The notes under the pieces were generated by a model. The model had not been told where the DNA came from. It worked only from the letters and a program-made list of their open reading frames with translations, and searched no databases. From NCBI RefSeq assembly GCF_020176695.1, contig NZ_JAIWIA010000022.1, forward strand, positions 1-64,000: a stretch of DNA of 64,000 nt. The letters run 5' to 3'. The position numbers were made by a program, and so were the translations under genes. Below, one piece after another: positions 34,650 to 43,373 of the stretch; positions within the stretch are counted from its first letter, which is position 1; each line of letters opens with the position of its first letter. This DNA is from Massilia sp. MS-15. GTDB taxonomy: Bacteria > Pseudomonadota > Gammaproteobacteria > Burkholderiales > Burkholderiaceae_D.

Positions 34650-35591
34650 ATGACACTGACCGAGCTGAAATACATCGTCGCCGTCGCGCGCGCCAGGCAC
34701 TTCGGGCATGCGGCGGAAGCGTGCTTCGTTGCCCAGCCTACCCTTTCCGTCGCGATCCGGAAGCTCGAGGACGAGCTCGGGGTCACCCTGTTCGAGCGGG
34801 GCGGATCGGAAGTCTCCGTGACCCCGCTGGGCGCGCAGATCGTGGCCCAGGCCGAGCGGGTGCTGGAGCAGACCGCCGCCATCAAGGAACTGGCCAAGCA
34901 GAACAAGGACCCGCTCGCCGGCCCCCTGAGGCTCGGCGTGATCTACACGATTGGTCCTTATCTTCTTCCTCCGCTGGTGAAGCGCCTGATCGACACGGTG
35001 CCGCAGATGCCGCTGGTGCTGCAGGAGAACTACACCCATAAACTGCTGGAACTTCTGCGCCAGGGCGAACTCGACGCCGCCATCGTGGCGCTACCGCTGC
35101 CGGAACACGGCATGTCGACCCAGACCCTGTACGACGAACCCTTCGTGGTGGCCATGCCACGCTCGCACCCCTGGGCCGGGCGCAGGGAAATCCCGGCCGA
35201 CGACCTGAAGCTGGAAACCATGCTGCTGCTGGGCGCCGGCCACTGCTTCCGCGACCAGGTGCTGGAAGTGTGCCCGGAGATGGCGCGCTACTCTTCCCCC
35301 GGCAACGGCATGCAGCGCACCTTCGAGGGCTCCTCGCTCGAGACCATCCGCCACATGGTGGCCAGCGGCATCGGCCTGACCGTGCTGCCACGCGCCTCGG
35401 TGGCCGACATGCACGACCCCAATGGCCTGCTGACCTACGTCCCGTTCGCCGCGCCGGCGCCCTCGCGCCGGGTGGTGATCGTCTGGCGCAAGAGTTTTAC
35501 TCGCCGCGCGGCGATCGACGCGGTGGCGCAGGCGGTGGGCGAATGCCGGCTGCCGGGGGTGGAGATGGTGACGCTGGAGGCGGCAGCCTGA
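34650..35591 (+). CDS. oxyR: Hydrogen-peroxide-sensing LysR-type activator OxyR
   Basis: 313 residues. The N-terminal winged helix-turn-helix (about 1-60) contains MTLTELKYIVAVAR and VAQPTLSVAIRKLE. The redox-active cysteine pair falls exactly at Cys199 and Cys208 (GHCFRDQVLEVC), the same numbers as in E. coli OxyR, so disulfide switching should be intact. Effector domain about 90-300. It is divergent from the PilU-like gene across 185 bases. No peroxidase or catalase gene is adjacent. Confidence 0.93.
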   Translation: MTLTELKYIVAVARARHFGHAAEACFVAQPTLSVAIRKLEDELGVTLFERGGSEVSVTPLGAQIVAQAERVLEQTAAIKELAKQNKDPLAGPLRLGVIYTIGPYLLPPLVKRLIDTVPQMPLVLQENYTHKLLELLRQGELDAAIVALPLPEHGMSTQTLYDEPFVVAMPRSHPWAGRREIPADDLKLETMLLLGAGHCFRDQVLEVCPEMARYSSPGNGMQRTFEGSSLETIRHMVASGIGLTVLPRASVADMHDPNGLLTYVPFAAPAPSRRVVIVWRKSFTRRAAIDAVAQAVGECRLPGVEMVTLEAAA

Positions 35592-35691
35592 AGGGTGGAA
35601 CGTCCCGGAAAGACTTCTCGTGGTTGCGCCGACAGATGCGCGTGCGGACGGCGGCCATACGCACCCGCAACAAGCATTATGGTTGAATGCG

Positions 35692-36159
35692 CTATTTCGC
35701 TACGAGCTTGAACCAGGTCCTTCCGTCACTTGCCGTGCCATCGGGTACTACCTGGAATACCGCATTCGTGCGCAACAGTGGCTGTTTGGCCAGCACAGGC
35801 ATGAAGTCTCCGTTGAATCGGCTGTGCCGCGCATAGTGAACCAGACGACCGCGTGTCACGAAAGCCAAGGACATTTCGCCGTCGTCTGTCGACTCAAAAG
35901 GAATAAAGCGCGCACAGTACTTTACCTGGATGCCCAAGGTGTCGCAAACAGCCGTGCGCGGCGTGTAGGGGGCAAAAATATACACCTGTTCCCAATCGAA
36001 TTTGGTAGCGTCGGCGAGACGCAGTTCCGTCACATGGCGCGCGCGTACCAGTTTACCAATCGCGTGCCCAACTTCAGAGTCGTTCGAGCAGGCAACGACT
36101 GCCATCGCGAAACTTGCCAACAGCAGAGCGTTCCAGTTTGTCGCGTTTGATTGCCTCAT
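35692..36159 (-). CDS. Hypothetical lipoprotein
   Basis: 155 residues. The N-terminus has a hydrophobic run ending in lipobox VVACS at about residue 24. The mature part has alternating hydrophobic residues and no domain I recognise. Segments such as WEQVYIFAPYTPR and FVTRGRLVHYARHSRFNG recall small periplasmic lipoproteins of unknown role. GC content is lower than in neighbouring genes. Confidence 0.6.
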   Translation of the reverse strand: MRQSNATNWNALLLASFAMAVVACSNDSEVGHAIGKLVRARHVTELRLADATKFDWEQVYIFAPYTPRTAVCDTLGIQVKYCARFIPFESTDDGEMSLAFVTRGRLVHYARHSRFNGDFMPVLAKQPLLRTNAVFQVVPDGTASDGRTWFKLVAK

Positions 36160-36271
36160 AATTCACAGTCGACTTGTTTGCTGGAACGGCCGAGGTCAGC
36201 ACGTCGAGTAATACCGAAAACAACGCATTCAACCCCCAAATGCGCTCTCCGTTCCGCCTCCTTGAATTTGA

Positions 36272-36337
36272 GTTCGGGCTTACGAGGCCAACGCTTGGCC
36301 GGCAGCAGCCGTTGCCAAGCGCCTGCTGCGCCCGAAC
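36272..36337. repeat. 66-bp two-tier imperfect palindrome
   Basis: Outer arms GTTCGGGC (36272-36279) and GCCCGAAC (36330-36337) enclose inner arms CGCTTGGC (36292-36299) and GCCAAGCG (36314-36321). The element lies in a 277-base gene-free region between a hypothetical lipoprotein and the M2 peptidase gene. It lacks a T run on either strand. Function unknown. Confidence 0.55.
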
Positions 36338-36381
36338 AATCAGTGTCAAAGCGACCAATTCGCGCCAAATGAGACAGCAGC

Positions 36382-36407
36382 AGCTGGGCGAGTGCTTGCG
36401 CCCAGCT
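36382..36407. terminator. 9-bp perfect hairpin downstream of the M2 peptidase gene
   Basis: AGCTGGGCG and CGCCCAGCT pair across an eight-base loop, 30 bases beyond the stop of the minus-strand M2 peptidase gene. Without a T run it is not a classical intrinsic terminator but could end or protect the transcript. Confidence 0.4.
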
Positions 36408-36436
36408 ACCTCTAGGGGTTCATCGGTTTGACAGTC

Positions 36437-38260
36437 TTACTTCTTGACCTCGACAGAGGCCAGCTGCCTGTTCTGCTCGTCCAGCCAGGTTTTCAACGGT
36501 GCAAAATACTCCAGCAACGCGGAACCGTCGATCCTGTCTTCGCCCGTGGCCGCCTTCAGTGCTTCCTGCCAGGGCTTGCTCGCTCCCATTTCCAGCAGGG
36601 CCTGCAGCTTGGCGCCCGCCTTCTGGCTGCCATAGATCGAGCATTGATGCAGGGGTCCCTTGTAGCCAGCCTCCGCGCACAGCGAACGGTGCAGCTGGAA
36701 CTGCAGGAGGTGGGCCAGGAAATAGCGTGCGTACGGTACGTCGGCCGCCACATGGTACTTTGCGCCGGCATCGAAACCGCCCGCGGTCATCGGCGCCGGG
36801 CGGCTCACGCCCATGTACTGCTCGCGCAGCTGCCACCAGGTCTTGTCGTAGTCTTCAGGCTTGACCTTGCCCGCATACACATCCCAGCGCCATTTGTCGA
36901 CCGAGTAGGCAAACGGCAGGAAGGCCACCTTGGACAGGGCCACCTGCAGCAGTTCACCGATGTCGGCATTCGGCTCCGGTGCCTTGTCCATGAAGCCCAG
37001 CTGCCGGTAGTAGCTTGGCGTCATCGACAGCGCGACCGTGTCACCAATGGCTTCGTGGAACCCATCGTTGGCGCCGTTTTGGAACAGGATCGGCTGCTGC
37101 TTGTAGGCCAGCTGGTAGTAGGTGTGACCCAGCTCGTGGTGGATGACCTTGAAGTCTTCGGCGGTCGGCCTGATGCACATTTTGATGCGCACGTCGTCCA
37201 GGCGGTCCAGGCTCCAGGCCGATGCATGGCACACCACCTCGCGGTCGGCCGGCTTGGTCAGCAGGGAGCGCGTCCAGAAGGTTGCCGGCAGCTTCGGCAT
37301 GCCGAGCGAGGTGTAGAAACGCTCGGCGTACTGCGTCATTTCCTTCGCCGAGGTGTTGCGCTCGACCAGCACGCGGCTCAGGTCGAAGCCGCTGGCGCCG
37401 GTCGCCGGCTTGAGCAGCGGATAGATGTGCTGCCAGTCCTGGCTCCACATATTGCCGAACAGATGGGCCGGTACCGGACCGCTGGCCGGCACCACAGCCG
37501 CGCCGTAGTTCTGGCGCAACTTGAGGCGGGTGTAGGTATGCAGCGATTCATACAGCGGCTTGACCTGCTGCCACATGCGCTCCATCTCGGCGGCGAATTG
37601 CTCGGGCTTCATGTCGTACTGCGAGCGCCACAGGGCGCCCGTGTCGGCGAATCCCATTTCTCGCGCGCCCTTGTTGGACAGCGTCACGTAGTCGACATAC
37701 CTCTGCTTGTAGCCACGGGCCTGCTGGTGCCAGCCTGTCCAGGCGTCCAGGAGCTTGACCGGATCACGGCTCGTGGCGAGGATCTTTTCCAGCTCGCCCA
37801 GTGCGAGGCAGCTGTCCTGCGCGCCGCTCGGGCAGTACTTGGCCTTGCCGTAGGCGCCGGACAGGGTCGCCTGCTTGCTCGCGTAGTCGGCGCGCTCTTT
37901 CGGATCCGACAGCATCAGCGTTAGCTGCAGCAGCTTGAGCTTGCGCGCCGCGTCGTCCTTGAGCTTGAGGCCGTTGTACCGGCGTGCTGCCAGGGCCGCT
38001 TCGCCCTGCGAGTTCAAGGCCTTTTCGCCGAAATAGGCTGCGATTGCTTCCGTGTCGTCGGTGATGAAATTGGCGCCGATCCATTGGGCACGAACGATGT
38101 TCTCGTATTCGTTCGCGAAGCGCGCTTCAGTGGCCGATATGAACTTCTCGGCGTCGGCGACTGTCGGTTTCGCTTTCGGTGCGGCCAGCGCGTTGGTGGC
38201 AGCGGCAATGGCGGTCAGCGCGAACAGCGCGGCGGGACGGGATAGGCGTGGCAATTTCAA
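36437..38260 (-). CDS. M2-family peptidyl-dipeptidase (ACE-like zinc peptidase), secreted
   Basis: 607 residues from a TTG codon at 38260, chosen because AAGGAGAC stands just upstream and a good signal peptide follows (PAALFALTAIAAATNALA); the open frame also has an ATG at 38299. The gluzincin motif HHELGH lies near residue 373, and the third zinc ligand is the Glu in FHEAIGDT some 25 residues on. These are the motifs of angiotensin-converting enzyme, which releases C-terminal dipeptides. Bacterial homologues of full single-domain length occur in Xanthomonas and relatives. Expected in the periplasm. Confidence 0.92.
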   Translation of the reverse strand: MKLPRLSRPAALFALTAIAAATNALAAPKAKPTVADAEKFISATEARFANEYENIVRAQWIGANFITDDTEAIAAYFGEKALNSQGEAALAARRYNGLKLKDDAARKLKLLQLTLMLSDPKERADYASKQATLSGAYGKAKYCPSGAQDSCLALGELEKILATSRDPVKLLDAWTGWHQQARGYKQRYVDYVTLSNKGAREMGFADTGALWRSQYDMKPEQFAAEMERMWQQVKPLYESLHTYTRLKLRQNYGAAVVPASGPVPAHLFGNMWSQDWQHIYPLLKPATGASGFDLSRVLVERNTSAKEMTQYAERFYTSLGMPKLPATFWTRSLLTKPADREVVCHASAWSLDRLDDVRIKMCIRPTAEDFKVIHHELGHTYYQLAYKQQPILFQNGANDGFHEAIGDTVALSMTPSYYRQLGFMDKAPEPNADIGELLQVALSKVAFLPFAYSVDKWRWDVYAGKVKPEDYDKTWWQLREQYMGVSRPAPMTAGGFDAGAKYHVAADVPYARYFLAHLLQFQLHRSLCAEAGYKGPLHQCSIYGSQKAGAKLQALLEMGASKPWQEALKAATGEDRIDGSALLEYFAPLKTWLDEQNRQLASVEVKK

Positions 38261-38410
38261 ACTTGTCTCCTTGTTATACGGGCCGGCTTTGTTGTACAAA
38301 GTTGCCGACAGTATAGGGGAAAGACCCTACATTGCGGACCGTCAACGCGCTCATACTAGCCGGTGCTCATCCACAGCTCAGCGCAAGGGATCGCCCCCCC
38401 ATGAAGGCAA

Positions 38411-39094
38411 TCAAGTCGCGGGATCCCACAACAACGCGAGCGCAAGCGCGGCCAAGGTGACCGGTTCGCGCAATGCATTGCCGGATGCTGGACGCCACAG
38501 GCGGGGGGGCATGCCATTGAGTTCGATGGCACCGACCGCTTTCCCATCATGTTTGAATACGTACCCGATTGGTGCCTCGAGCGGGAGCGATGAGCCGCGC
38601 ACCTCGTGGACCGATTGCACCTCGAGCGTGGTCCCCCCCATGACGAACTGGCCGCTACGCTCGGCTTTCATCGTCAGGCTGACCACGGGGGCGTTCATCT
38701 TCAGCTGCGCGCTGCGCGCCCCACGCCACTCGCAGTCGAACGAGAACGGTTTTGCGCTGGCTGCCATGGCCTTCCACGTCACCTCGACCAGCTTGCCGCT
38801 GCAGGCGGCTTCGGTGCGACTGCCATCTGCGAGCACGAGCGAGTAACGCGTCGAGGCACTGCTCCAGTTCACCACAGAGAACAGTTCGACGCGATCGCGC
38901 CCGCGGCTGAAGGTGCCCGTCTCCGGAGACAGCGAGAAGCTTCCATTGCGCCACCCTCCAAGGCCCTGCACGGTTTCAACACGTTCTGCGGCAATCGATG
39001 GGGGGAGGCGCATTTCTGCGGCGGGCAGGACGGCGCAACCAGTCAACACGATTGCAGAAGCGGCAAACAAAGCGAGGAATGAAATGCGCAGCAT
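38411..39094 (-). CDS. Hypothetical lipoprotein
   Basis: 227 residues from MLRISFLALF, with lipobox LTGCA at about residue 18. The mature part is rich in beta-type segments and Ser/Gly, and contains two later cysteines (AACSGKL and FDCEWRGA) that could pair. A final hydrophobic stretch (VTLAALALALLW) is unusual for a lipoprotein and could be a second membrane contact. No family recognised. Confidence 0.6.
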   Translation of the reverse strand: MLRISFLALFAASAIVLTGCAVLPAAEMRLPPSIAAERVETVQGLGGWRNGSFSLSPETGTFSRGRDRVELFSVVNWSSASTRYSLVLADGSRTEAACSGKLVEVTWKAMAASAKPFSFDCEWRGARSAQLKMNAPVVSLTMKAERSGQFVMGGTTLEVQSVHEVRGSSLPLEAPIGYVFKHDGKAVGAIELNGMPPRLWRPASGNALREPVTLAALALALLWDPAT

Positions 39095-39333
39095 GAGGAT
39101 TGATCGGCAGGAATTTACATGACGAAAAATTATAGCGACGGTGGTTGACCCAATTGTCGTCGTTTTGTCATGATCGTTGCGCAACACGCCTGGCTACAAA
39201 CGTCCGCTTGTGGCCGATAGCAGCCGTCAGCTCAGTGTACGAAGTTGTCGCCAACAGAGCGAGCAGGAGGTTTGATCAGGCGCTCTCGGGCTGCCTGCGA
39301 ACAGGCGTATTGGCGGCCCTTCCCTGGTTTGGA

Positions 39334-39363
39334 CGCGTGGGCGGGAAACCCGCCCACCCTACG
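39334..39363. repeat. Single REP hairpin at the end of yaiI
   Basis: Read on the minus strand: CGTAG, one G, then GTGGGCGGG, a three-base TTT loop, CCCGCCCAC and GCG. This is a perfect 9-bp stem with a GTAG foot, the hallmark of RAYT-associated REPs. Homology to the right half of 58469-58579 extends outward to 39320, 41 of 44 bases. The TAG of the foot is the yaiI stop codon. Confidence 0.8.
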
Positions 39364-39826
39364 GCTGCTGGCCCGCATGGGGCGGCAGGCGCGCCAGCTG
39401 CCGGTCGAGCGCGTTGGCGAAGCGCTGGCGGTCCGCCTGGCTGAAGGCAGCGGGGCCGCCGGTATCCACGCCGCTGCCGCGCAGTTCTTCCATGAAGGCG
39501 CGCATCGTCAGCTGCTGGGCGATGGTGTCGCGCGTGTACCACTCGCCGCGCGGATTGAGCGGCAGCCCGCCCTTGTCCAGCACCTGGGCCGCCAGCGGAA
39601 TATCAGCGGTCACCACGATGTCGCCCTCCCCCACGCGCGCCACGATCTCGGCATCGGCCGCGTCGGCGCCGGCCGGCACCTGCAGCGCGCGGATGAAGCG
39701 CGACCCCGGCACCCGCACCAGCTGGTTGGCGACCAGGGTAAGGGGCAGCTGGCGCCGCTCCGCCACGCGGAACAGGATGTCCTTGATCACGCCGGGACAG
39801 GCGTCGGCATCGACCCAGATGTGCAT
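39359..39826 (-). CDS. yaiI: YaiI/YqxD-family protein (DUF188)
   Basis: 155 residues. The family signatures are [16 protein letters not shown] at the N-terminus, [18 protein letters not shown] at about 75 and GEWYTRDTI at about 98. The fold resembles PIN-type nucleases with conserved acidic residues, but no activity is established. The stop codon is the TAG in the GTAG foot of a REP element that overlaps the gene end. Confidence 0.92.
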   Translation of the reverse strand: MHIWVDADACPGVIKDILFRVAERRQLPLTLVANQLVRVPGSRFIRALQVPAGADAADAEIVARVGEGDIVVTADIPLAAQVLDKGGLPLNPRGEWYTRDTIAQQLTMRAFMEELRGSGVDTGGPAAFSQADRQRFANALDRQLARLPPHAGQQP

Positions 39827-39943
39827 GATGAATACAGGCTAGTTAGTCAGGCCCCGATTGTAGCGGCAAGCCCCGTGCGCCAAAAGGCTTTAGAATCGCT
39901 GTCTTCTGCTCAACAGTTCTTGCTAGCCAAGAGAAGACGATTC

Positions 39944-40798
39944 ATGAACAAGCTGGCGCTCTACTTCCGCCTGGTCCGGGCCGACAAGCCGATCGGCATC
40001 CTGCTGCTGCTGTGGCCCACCCTGTGGGCGCTGTGGATGGCCTCAGGCGGGGTGCCCGACCTGCAGGTGCTGCTCATCTTCGTGCTCGGCACCGCCCTGA
40101 TGCGATCAAGCGGCTGCGCCATCAACGACTACGCCGACCGCGACTTCGACAAGCACGTCAAGCGCACCAATGACCGCCCGCTCACCAGCGGCAAGATCCG
40201 CGGCTGGGAAGCGGTGATGGTGGCGGCGGTGCTGGCCTTCGTCTCCTTCCTGCTGATCCTGCCGCTCAACGCCCTCACCAAGCAGCTGTCGGTGGCGGCC
40301 CTGGTGGTGGCCGCCACCTATCCCTACTTCAAGCGCTTCTTCGCGATTCCCCAGGCCTACCTGGGCATCGCCTTCGGCTTCGGCATCCCGATGGCCTTCG
40401 CCGCCGTGCAGGACATGGTGCCGGCGGTGGCCTGGTGGCTGCTGCTGGCGAACGTGTTCTGGGCCGTGGCCTACGATACCGAATACGCGATGGTGGACCG
40501 CGACGACGACCTGAAGATCGGCATCCGCACCTCGGCCATCACCTTCGGGCGCTTTGACGTGGCCGCCGTCATGCTGTGCTACGGCGCCGCGCTGGCGATC
40601 GACCTGGTGTGCGGCTGGTACCTCGGCCTGCGCTGGATGTTCGTGGCCGGCGTCGCCGTCGCCGCCGGCATCGCCCTCTACCACTACACCCTGATCCGCG
40701 GACGCGAGCGCAATGCCTGCTTCCATGCCTTCCGCCACAACAACTGGCTGGGCGCCGCACTGTTCAGCGGTGTCGCACTTGATTATGCATTCAGGTAA
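39944..40798 (+). CDS. ubiA: 4-hydroxybenzoate polyprenyltransferase
   Basis: 284 residues from [10 protein letters not shown]. It is an integral membrane prenyltransferase for ubiquinone synthesis. Both Asp-rich motifs are present: [20 protein letters not shown] at about 64-83 and [17 protein letters not shown] at about 175-191, binding the Mg-polyprenyl diphosphate. About eight transmembrane segments. It is divergent from yaiI. Confidence 0.95.
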   Translation: MNKLALYFRLVRADKPIGILLLLWPTLWALWMASGGVPDLQVLLIFVLGTALMRSSGCAINDYADRDFDKHVKRTNDRPLTSGKIRGWEAVMVAAVLAFVSFLLILPLNALTKQLSVAALVVAATYPYFKRFFAIPQAYLGIAFGFGIPMAFAAVQDMVPAVAWWLLLANVFWAVAYDTEYAMVDRDDDLKIGIRTSAITFGRFDVAAVMLCYGAALAIDLVCGWYLGLRWMFVAGVAVAAGIALYHYTLIRGRERNACFHAFRHNNWLGAALFSGVALDYAFR

Positions 40799-40842
40799 TA
40801 TTGCACAAAAAGCATTCACCCTTACTTTGAGGAGGCCCCACC

Positions 40843-41163
40843 ATGATGGAAAAGATCCCTACCCAAACCGGTACCCGCGAACAGCTGCTGTCCGACCTGA
40901 AGAGCGTGATCCACGACGCCGAAGTCTGGCTGCGCAACGGCGGCCAGCTGACCGGTGACGAACTGAAAGCCGCCAAGGCCAAGTTCGAACAGACCTTATC
41001 CTCCGCCAAGGAAAGCCTGGGCGAATACCAGCACACCGTGGTCGAGAAGACCAAGGAAGCGGCGCGCGTGACCGACGAGTACGTGCACGAGAACCCGTGG
41101 AAGTCGGTGGGCCTGGGCGCCGCGGTGGGCGTCGTGATCGGCATGCTGATCGCGCGTCGCTGA
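40843..41163 (+). CDS. yqjD: YqjD/ElaB-family (DUF883) membrane-anchored protein
   Basis: 106 residues. A long amphipathic helical region rich in Lys, Glu and Ala (about 8-85) is followed by a C-terminal glycine-rich transmembrane anchor (GLGAAVGVVIGMLIARR). Homologues in enterics associate with ribosomes at the membrane in stationary phase. It is the first gene of a three-gene operon with yqjE and yqjK-like genes; GAGGAGGC... stands upstream of the start pair ATGATG. Confidence 0.88.
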   Translation: MMEKIPTQTGTREQLLSDLKSVIHDAEVWLRNGGQLTGDELKAAKAKFEQTLSSAKESLGEYQHTVVEKTKEAARVTDEYVHENPWKSVGLGAAVGVVIGMLIARR

Positions 41164-41164
41164 G

Positions 41165-41548
41165 ATGAGCATCACGGCGGCAGTGAGAAGGATCGGGGCC
41201 GACGTGCTCGACCTGGCGCGCACGCGCCTCGAGCTCGCCGCCATCGAACTGCAGGAAGGCGCGCACCGCCTGTTCGGCTACCTCGGCTGGGCCATCGCGG
41301 CCGCGCTGTGCGGGCTGTACGCGCTGGGGCTGGTCATCCTGTTCGTGCTGGTGCTGTTCTGGGACACGCACCGGCTGGCGGCGGTGGGCGGCATGGCTGT
41401 CCTGTTCATCCTCGCCACCCTGTTCGCGGCGCTCAAGCTGCGCACCGGCCTGGCCCAGCGCCCACCGATGCTGCCGGCCACGCTGGCGGAACTGCGCAAG
41501 GATGCGGCGGCGCTGAAGGGAGAGCAGGAAGATGCCATCCAAGCTTGA
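41165..41548 (+). CDS. yqjE: YqjE-family membrane protein (phage-holin-like fold)
   Basis: 127 residues with two long hydrophobic segments at about 40-65 and 72-97, preceded by the family N-terminus (VLDLARTRLELAAIELQE). Such proteins are often named phage holin family, but nothing phage-like surrounds this one and the context is the yqjDEK stress locus. It starts one base after yqjD. Confidence 0.87.
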   Translation: MSITAAVRRIGADVLDLARTRLELAAIELQEGAHRLFGYLGWAIAAALCGLYALGLVILFVLVLFWDTHRLAAVGGMAVLFILATLFAALKLRTGLAQRPPMLPATLAELRKDAAALKGEQEDAIQA

Positions 41549-41834
41549 TACCCTGGCGGCGCGCCGCGCGGCCCTGGTGGAACGCTGCGCCGACCAGCGC
41601 GCCCAGCTGGCGCACGAAGTGGCGCAGCTGTCCTCGCCGCGCACGCTTGGCCTGATCCCGGCCTACGCGGCGCGCCACCGCAAGACCGCGCTGGTCGTGG
41701 CCGGCGTCGCCGCCGGCCTGTTCCTCACCCGGCCGAAATGGGCGGTGGGCAGCGTGACGGCGGTGGTGTCGGCCTACAAGTTCGCACAGAAGCTGCTGCC
41801 CGTGCTCGGGTGGAAGGGCTTCGAGGTCCATTGA
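41532..41834 (+). CDS. YqjK-like protein
   Basis: 100 residues. N-terminal charged helix (LAARRAALVERCADQRAQLA), then a basic stretch and one hydrophobic segment (about 53-70). It overlaps yqjE by 17 bases and ends right before a strong intrinsic terminator, so it closes the operon. Identification rests mainly on position after yqjD-yqjE and on its general character. Confidence 0.75.
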   Translation: MPSKLDTLAARRAALVERCADQRAQLAHEVAQLSSPRTLGLIPAYAARHRKTALVVAGVAAGLFLTRPKWAVGSVTAVVSAYKFAQKLLPVLGWKGFEVH

Positions 41835-41867
41835 CGGCCCGGCGCCGCGCGCGCCGGCCGTTTTTTC
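41835..41867 (+). terminator. Intrinsic terminator of the yqjD-yqjE-yqjK operon
   Basis: CGGCCCGGCGC (41835-41845) pairs with GCGCCGGCCG (41851-41860) with one bulged C, followed directly by six T residues. It begins at the base after the yqjK-like stop codon. Confidence 0.88.
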
Positions 41868-41886
41868 TTTCCCTTGCTTCCCTGCC

Positions 41887-42459
41887 CTACCTGGCCTGGG
41901 CCTGGGCCTCTGGCAACCGTGGCGGCATCGGGCTCAGTTCCTGCGACCAGACCACGGCCGCGATCTTCCAGCCCGCTTCGGTCCGCACCATCTGCCAGCT
42001 CTCCTTGCCCCAGTTCTGCTTGCGCCCGTCGGACAGGAAGCTGTAGTCGAACCACACCTGGGCCACGTCGCCATCGCTGTCGATGCGCAGGTTCGCGAAG
42101 GTTTCCTCGCTGCGCTCGCGCTCCGCGACGATCGATTCGATGAAGGCGCGCGGATTGCTGCTGAAGACCTTCGGCGGACGCCGCAAGGCAGGATTCGGCC
42201 GGTTTGCATAGAGCATGTCGATGCTCTTGTCCGCCGTGACGCCCGACCAGGTGATGTCTTCTTTCAGAAACAGCGTGAGAAAGGCATCCTTGTCCTTGTT
42301 GATGATCGCGCGGCGGAATTGTTCCACTACGCGCGCGATCTCTTGCTCGGCCTGCTGCCTGGGAGCGGCCGGAGCGGCATCCGCGGCCAGCGCGCCCTGG
42401 ATGGGCAACAGGTGCAGGGCAAGCGCAAGCGCAAGGGCAACGGCAGTCGGTCGTTTCAT
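41887..42459 (-). CDS. Secreted NTF2-like (SnoaL/DUF4440-type) protein
   Basis: 190 residues. Signal peptide (ALALALALHLLPIQGALA), then a cystatin-like alpha+beta domain: FRRAIINKDKDAFLTLFLKE near 50-70 and VWFDYSFLSDGRKQNWGKESWQMVRTEAGWKI arranged as in NTF2-fold proteins of the nuclear transport factor 2 superfamily. Such domains are used as enzymes or as binding modules; nothing here fixes the function. Convergent with the yqjDEK operon and separated from it by the terminator. Confidence 0.75.
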   Translation of the reverse strand: MKRPTAVALALALALHLLPIQGALAADAAPAAPRQQAEQEIARVVEQFRRAIINKDKDAFLTLFLKEDITWSGVTADKSIDMLYANRPNPALRRPPKVFSSNPRAFIESIVAERERSEETFANLRIDSDGDVAQVWFDYSFLSDGRKQNWGKESWQMVRTEAGWKIAAVVWSQELSPMPPRLPEAQAQAR

Positions 42460-42543
42460 GTTCTCTCCTCTCGAAACCTCCGAGTATAGGAGACCGGCCG
42501 CACGATAATCTCGCCGAATGTCACACCCCGGCCCCGGACATGC

Positions 42544-43356
42544 TCAGTCCTTGCCCAGTTCGTCCCCGAGCGCGCGTCCCCGCTCCGCCGCGGCCTTCAT
42601 GGCCGCGACGATCGCTTCCTTCACCCCTGCCGCATCCATGCTGCTGATCGCCGCGTGCGTGGTGCCGCCTTTCGAGGTCACGCGCTGGCGCAGCACCTCC
42701 ACCGGCTCGTCCGACTGCGCCGCCAGCTGGGCCGCACCGGTAAAGGTGGCCAGCGCCAGCTGCCGGCCCTGCTGCGCATCCAGGCCCATCTCACGCGCCG
42801 CCTGCTGCATCGCTTCCAGGAAGTAGAAGACGTAGGCCGGGCCGCTGCCCGAGACTGCCGTCACCGGGTCGATCAGCGCCTCGTCCTCGAGCCAGACGGT
42901 GGGCCCGACCGCGCGCATCACCGCATCCGCGGCCGCGCGGCCGGCCGCGTCCACGCCGGCGCCGGCCACCATGCCGGTGATCCCCTTCCCGATCAGCGCC
43001 GGGGTGTTCGGCATGGCGCGCACAATGGCGCCGTAACCGCCCAGCCAGCGCGCCAGGGCCGCGATGCGGATGCCGGCGGCGATCGACAGCAGCAGCGGAC
43101 GCCGGCCGAGATGGGGCCGCAGGGCCGCCGCCACCTCGCGCATCTGCTGCGGCTTCACGGCCAGCACCACCACCTCCGCCGCCTCCAGCGCTTGCGACGC
43201 CGCGTCGATGGCCGCCGCCGTGTCCACGCCGTGGCGGCTGGCCAGGCGCGCGCGCGCCTCCGGGTCGGGGTCCACCACGTGGATGCTGGCGTGGGCAGCC
43301 AGGCCCGCGATCAGGGCCGAGGCCATGTTGCCGCCGCCGATAAACGCAATCTTCAT
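42544..43356 (-). CDS. proC: Pyrroline-5-carboxylate reductase
   Basis: 270 residues from MKIAFIGGGN. The NAD(P)-binding motif FIGGGNMASALIAG is at the N-terminus, VLAVKPQQM at about 68, and the C-terminal domain carries TAVSGSGPAYVFYFLEAM and VTSKGGTTHAA, all family signatures. It catalyses the last step of proline synthesis. It lies 17 bases downstream of yggS, a very widespread gene pair. Confidence 0.95.
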   Translation of the reverse strand: MKIAFIGGGNMASALIAGLAAHASIHVVDPDPEARARLASRHGVDTAAAIDAASQALEAAEVVVLAVKPQQMREVAAALRPHLGRRPLLLSIAAGIRIAALARWLGGYGAIVRAMPNTPALIGKGITGMVAGAGVDAAGRAAADAVMRAVGPTVWLEDEALIDPVTAVSGSGPAYVFYFLEAMQQAAREMGLDAQQGRQLALATFTGAAQLAAQSDEPVEVLRQRVTSKGGTTHAAISSMDAAGVKEAIVAAMKAAAERGRALGDELGKD

Positions 43357-43373
43357 GTCCGGTTCCTTGTGAA

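Noticed and set aside
36272..36337. Palindrome of attC-like length
   Set aside because: attC sites read RYYYAAC first and GTTRRRY last; here the order is GTT first and AAC last, and no integrase or cassette array is present.
36156..36368. 70-codon minus-strand frame between the lipoprotein and M2 peptidase genes
   Set aside because: It contains the palindrome in its middle, lacks a ribosome-binding site and has no recognisable domain.
41165..41548. Holin-like protein suggesting a prophage
   Set aside because: It lies in the yqjD-yqjE-yqjK stress operon with no phage gene nearby.
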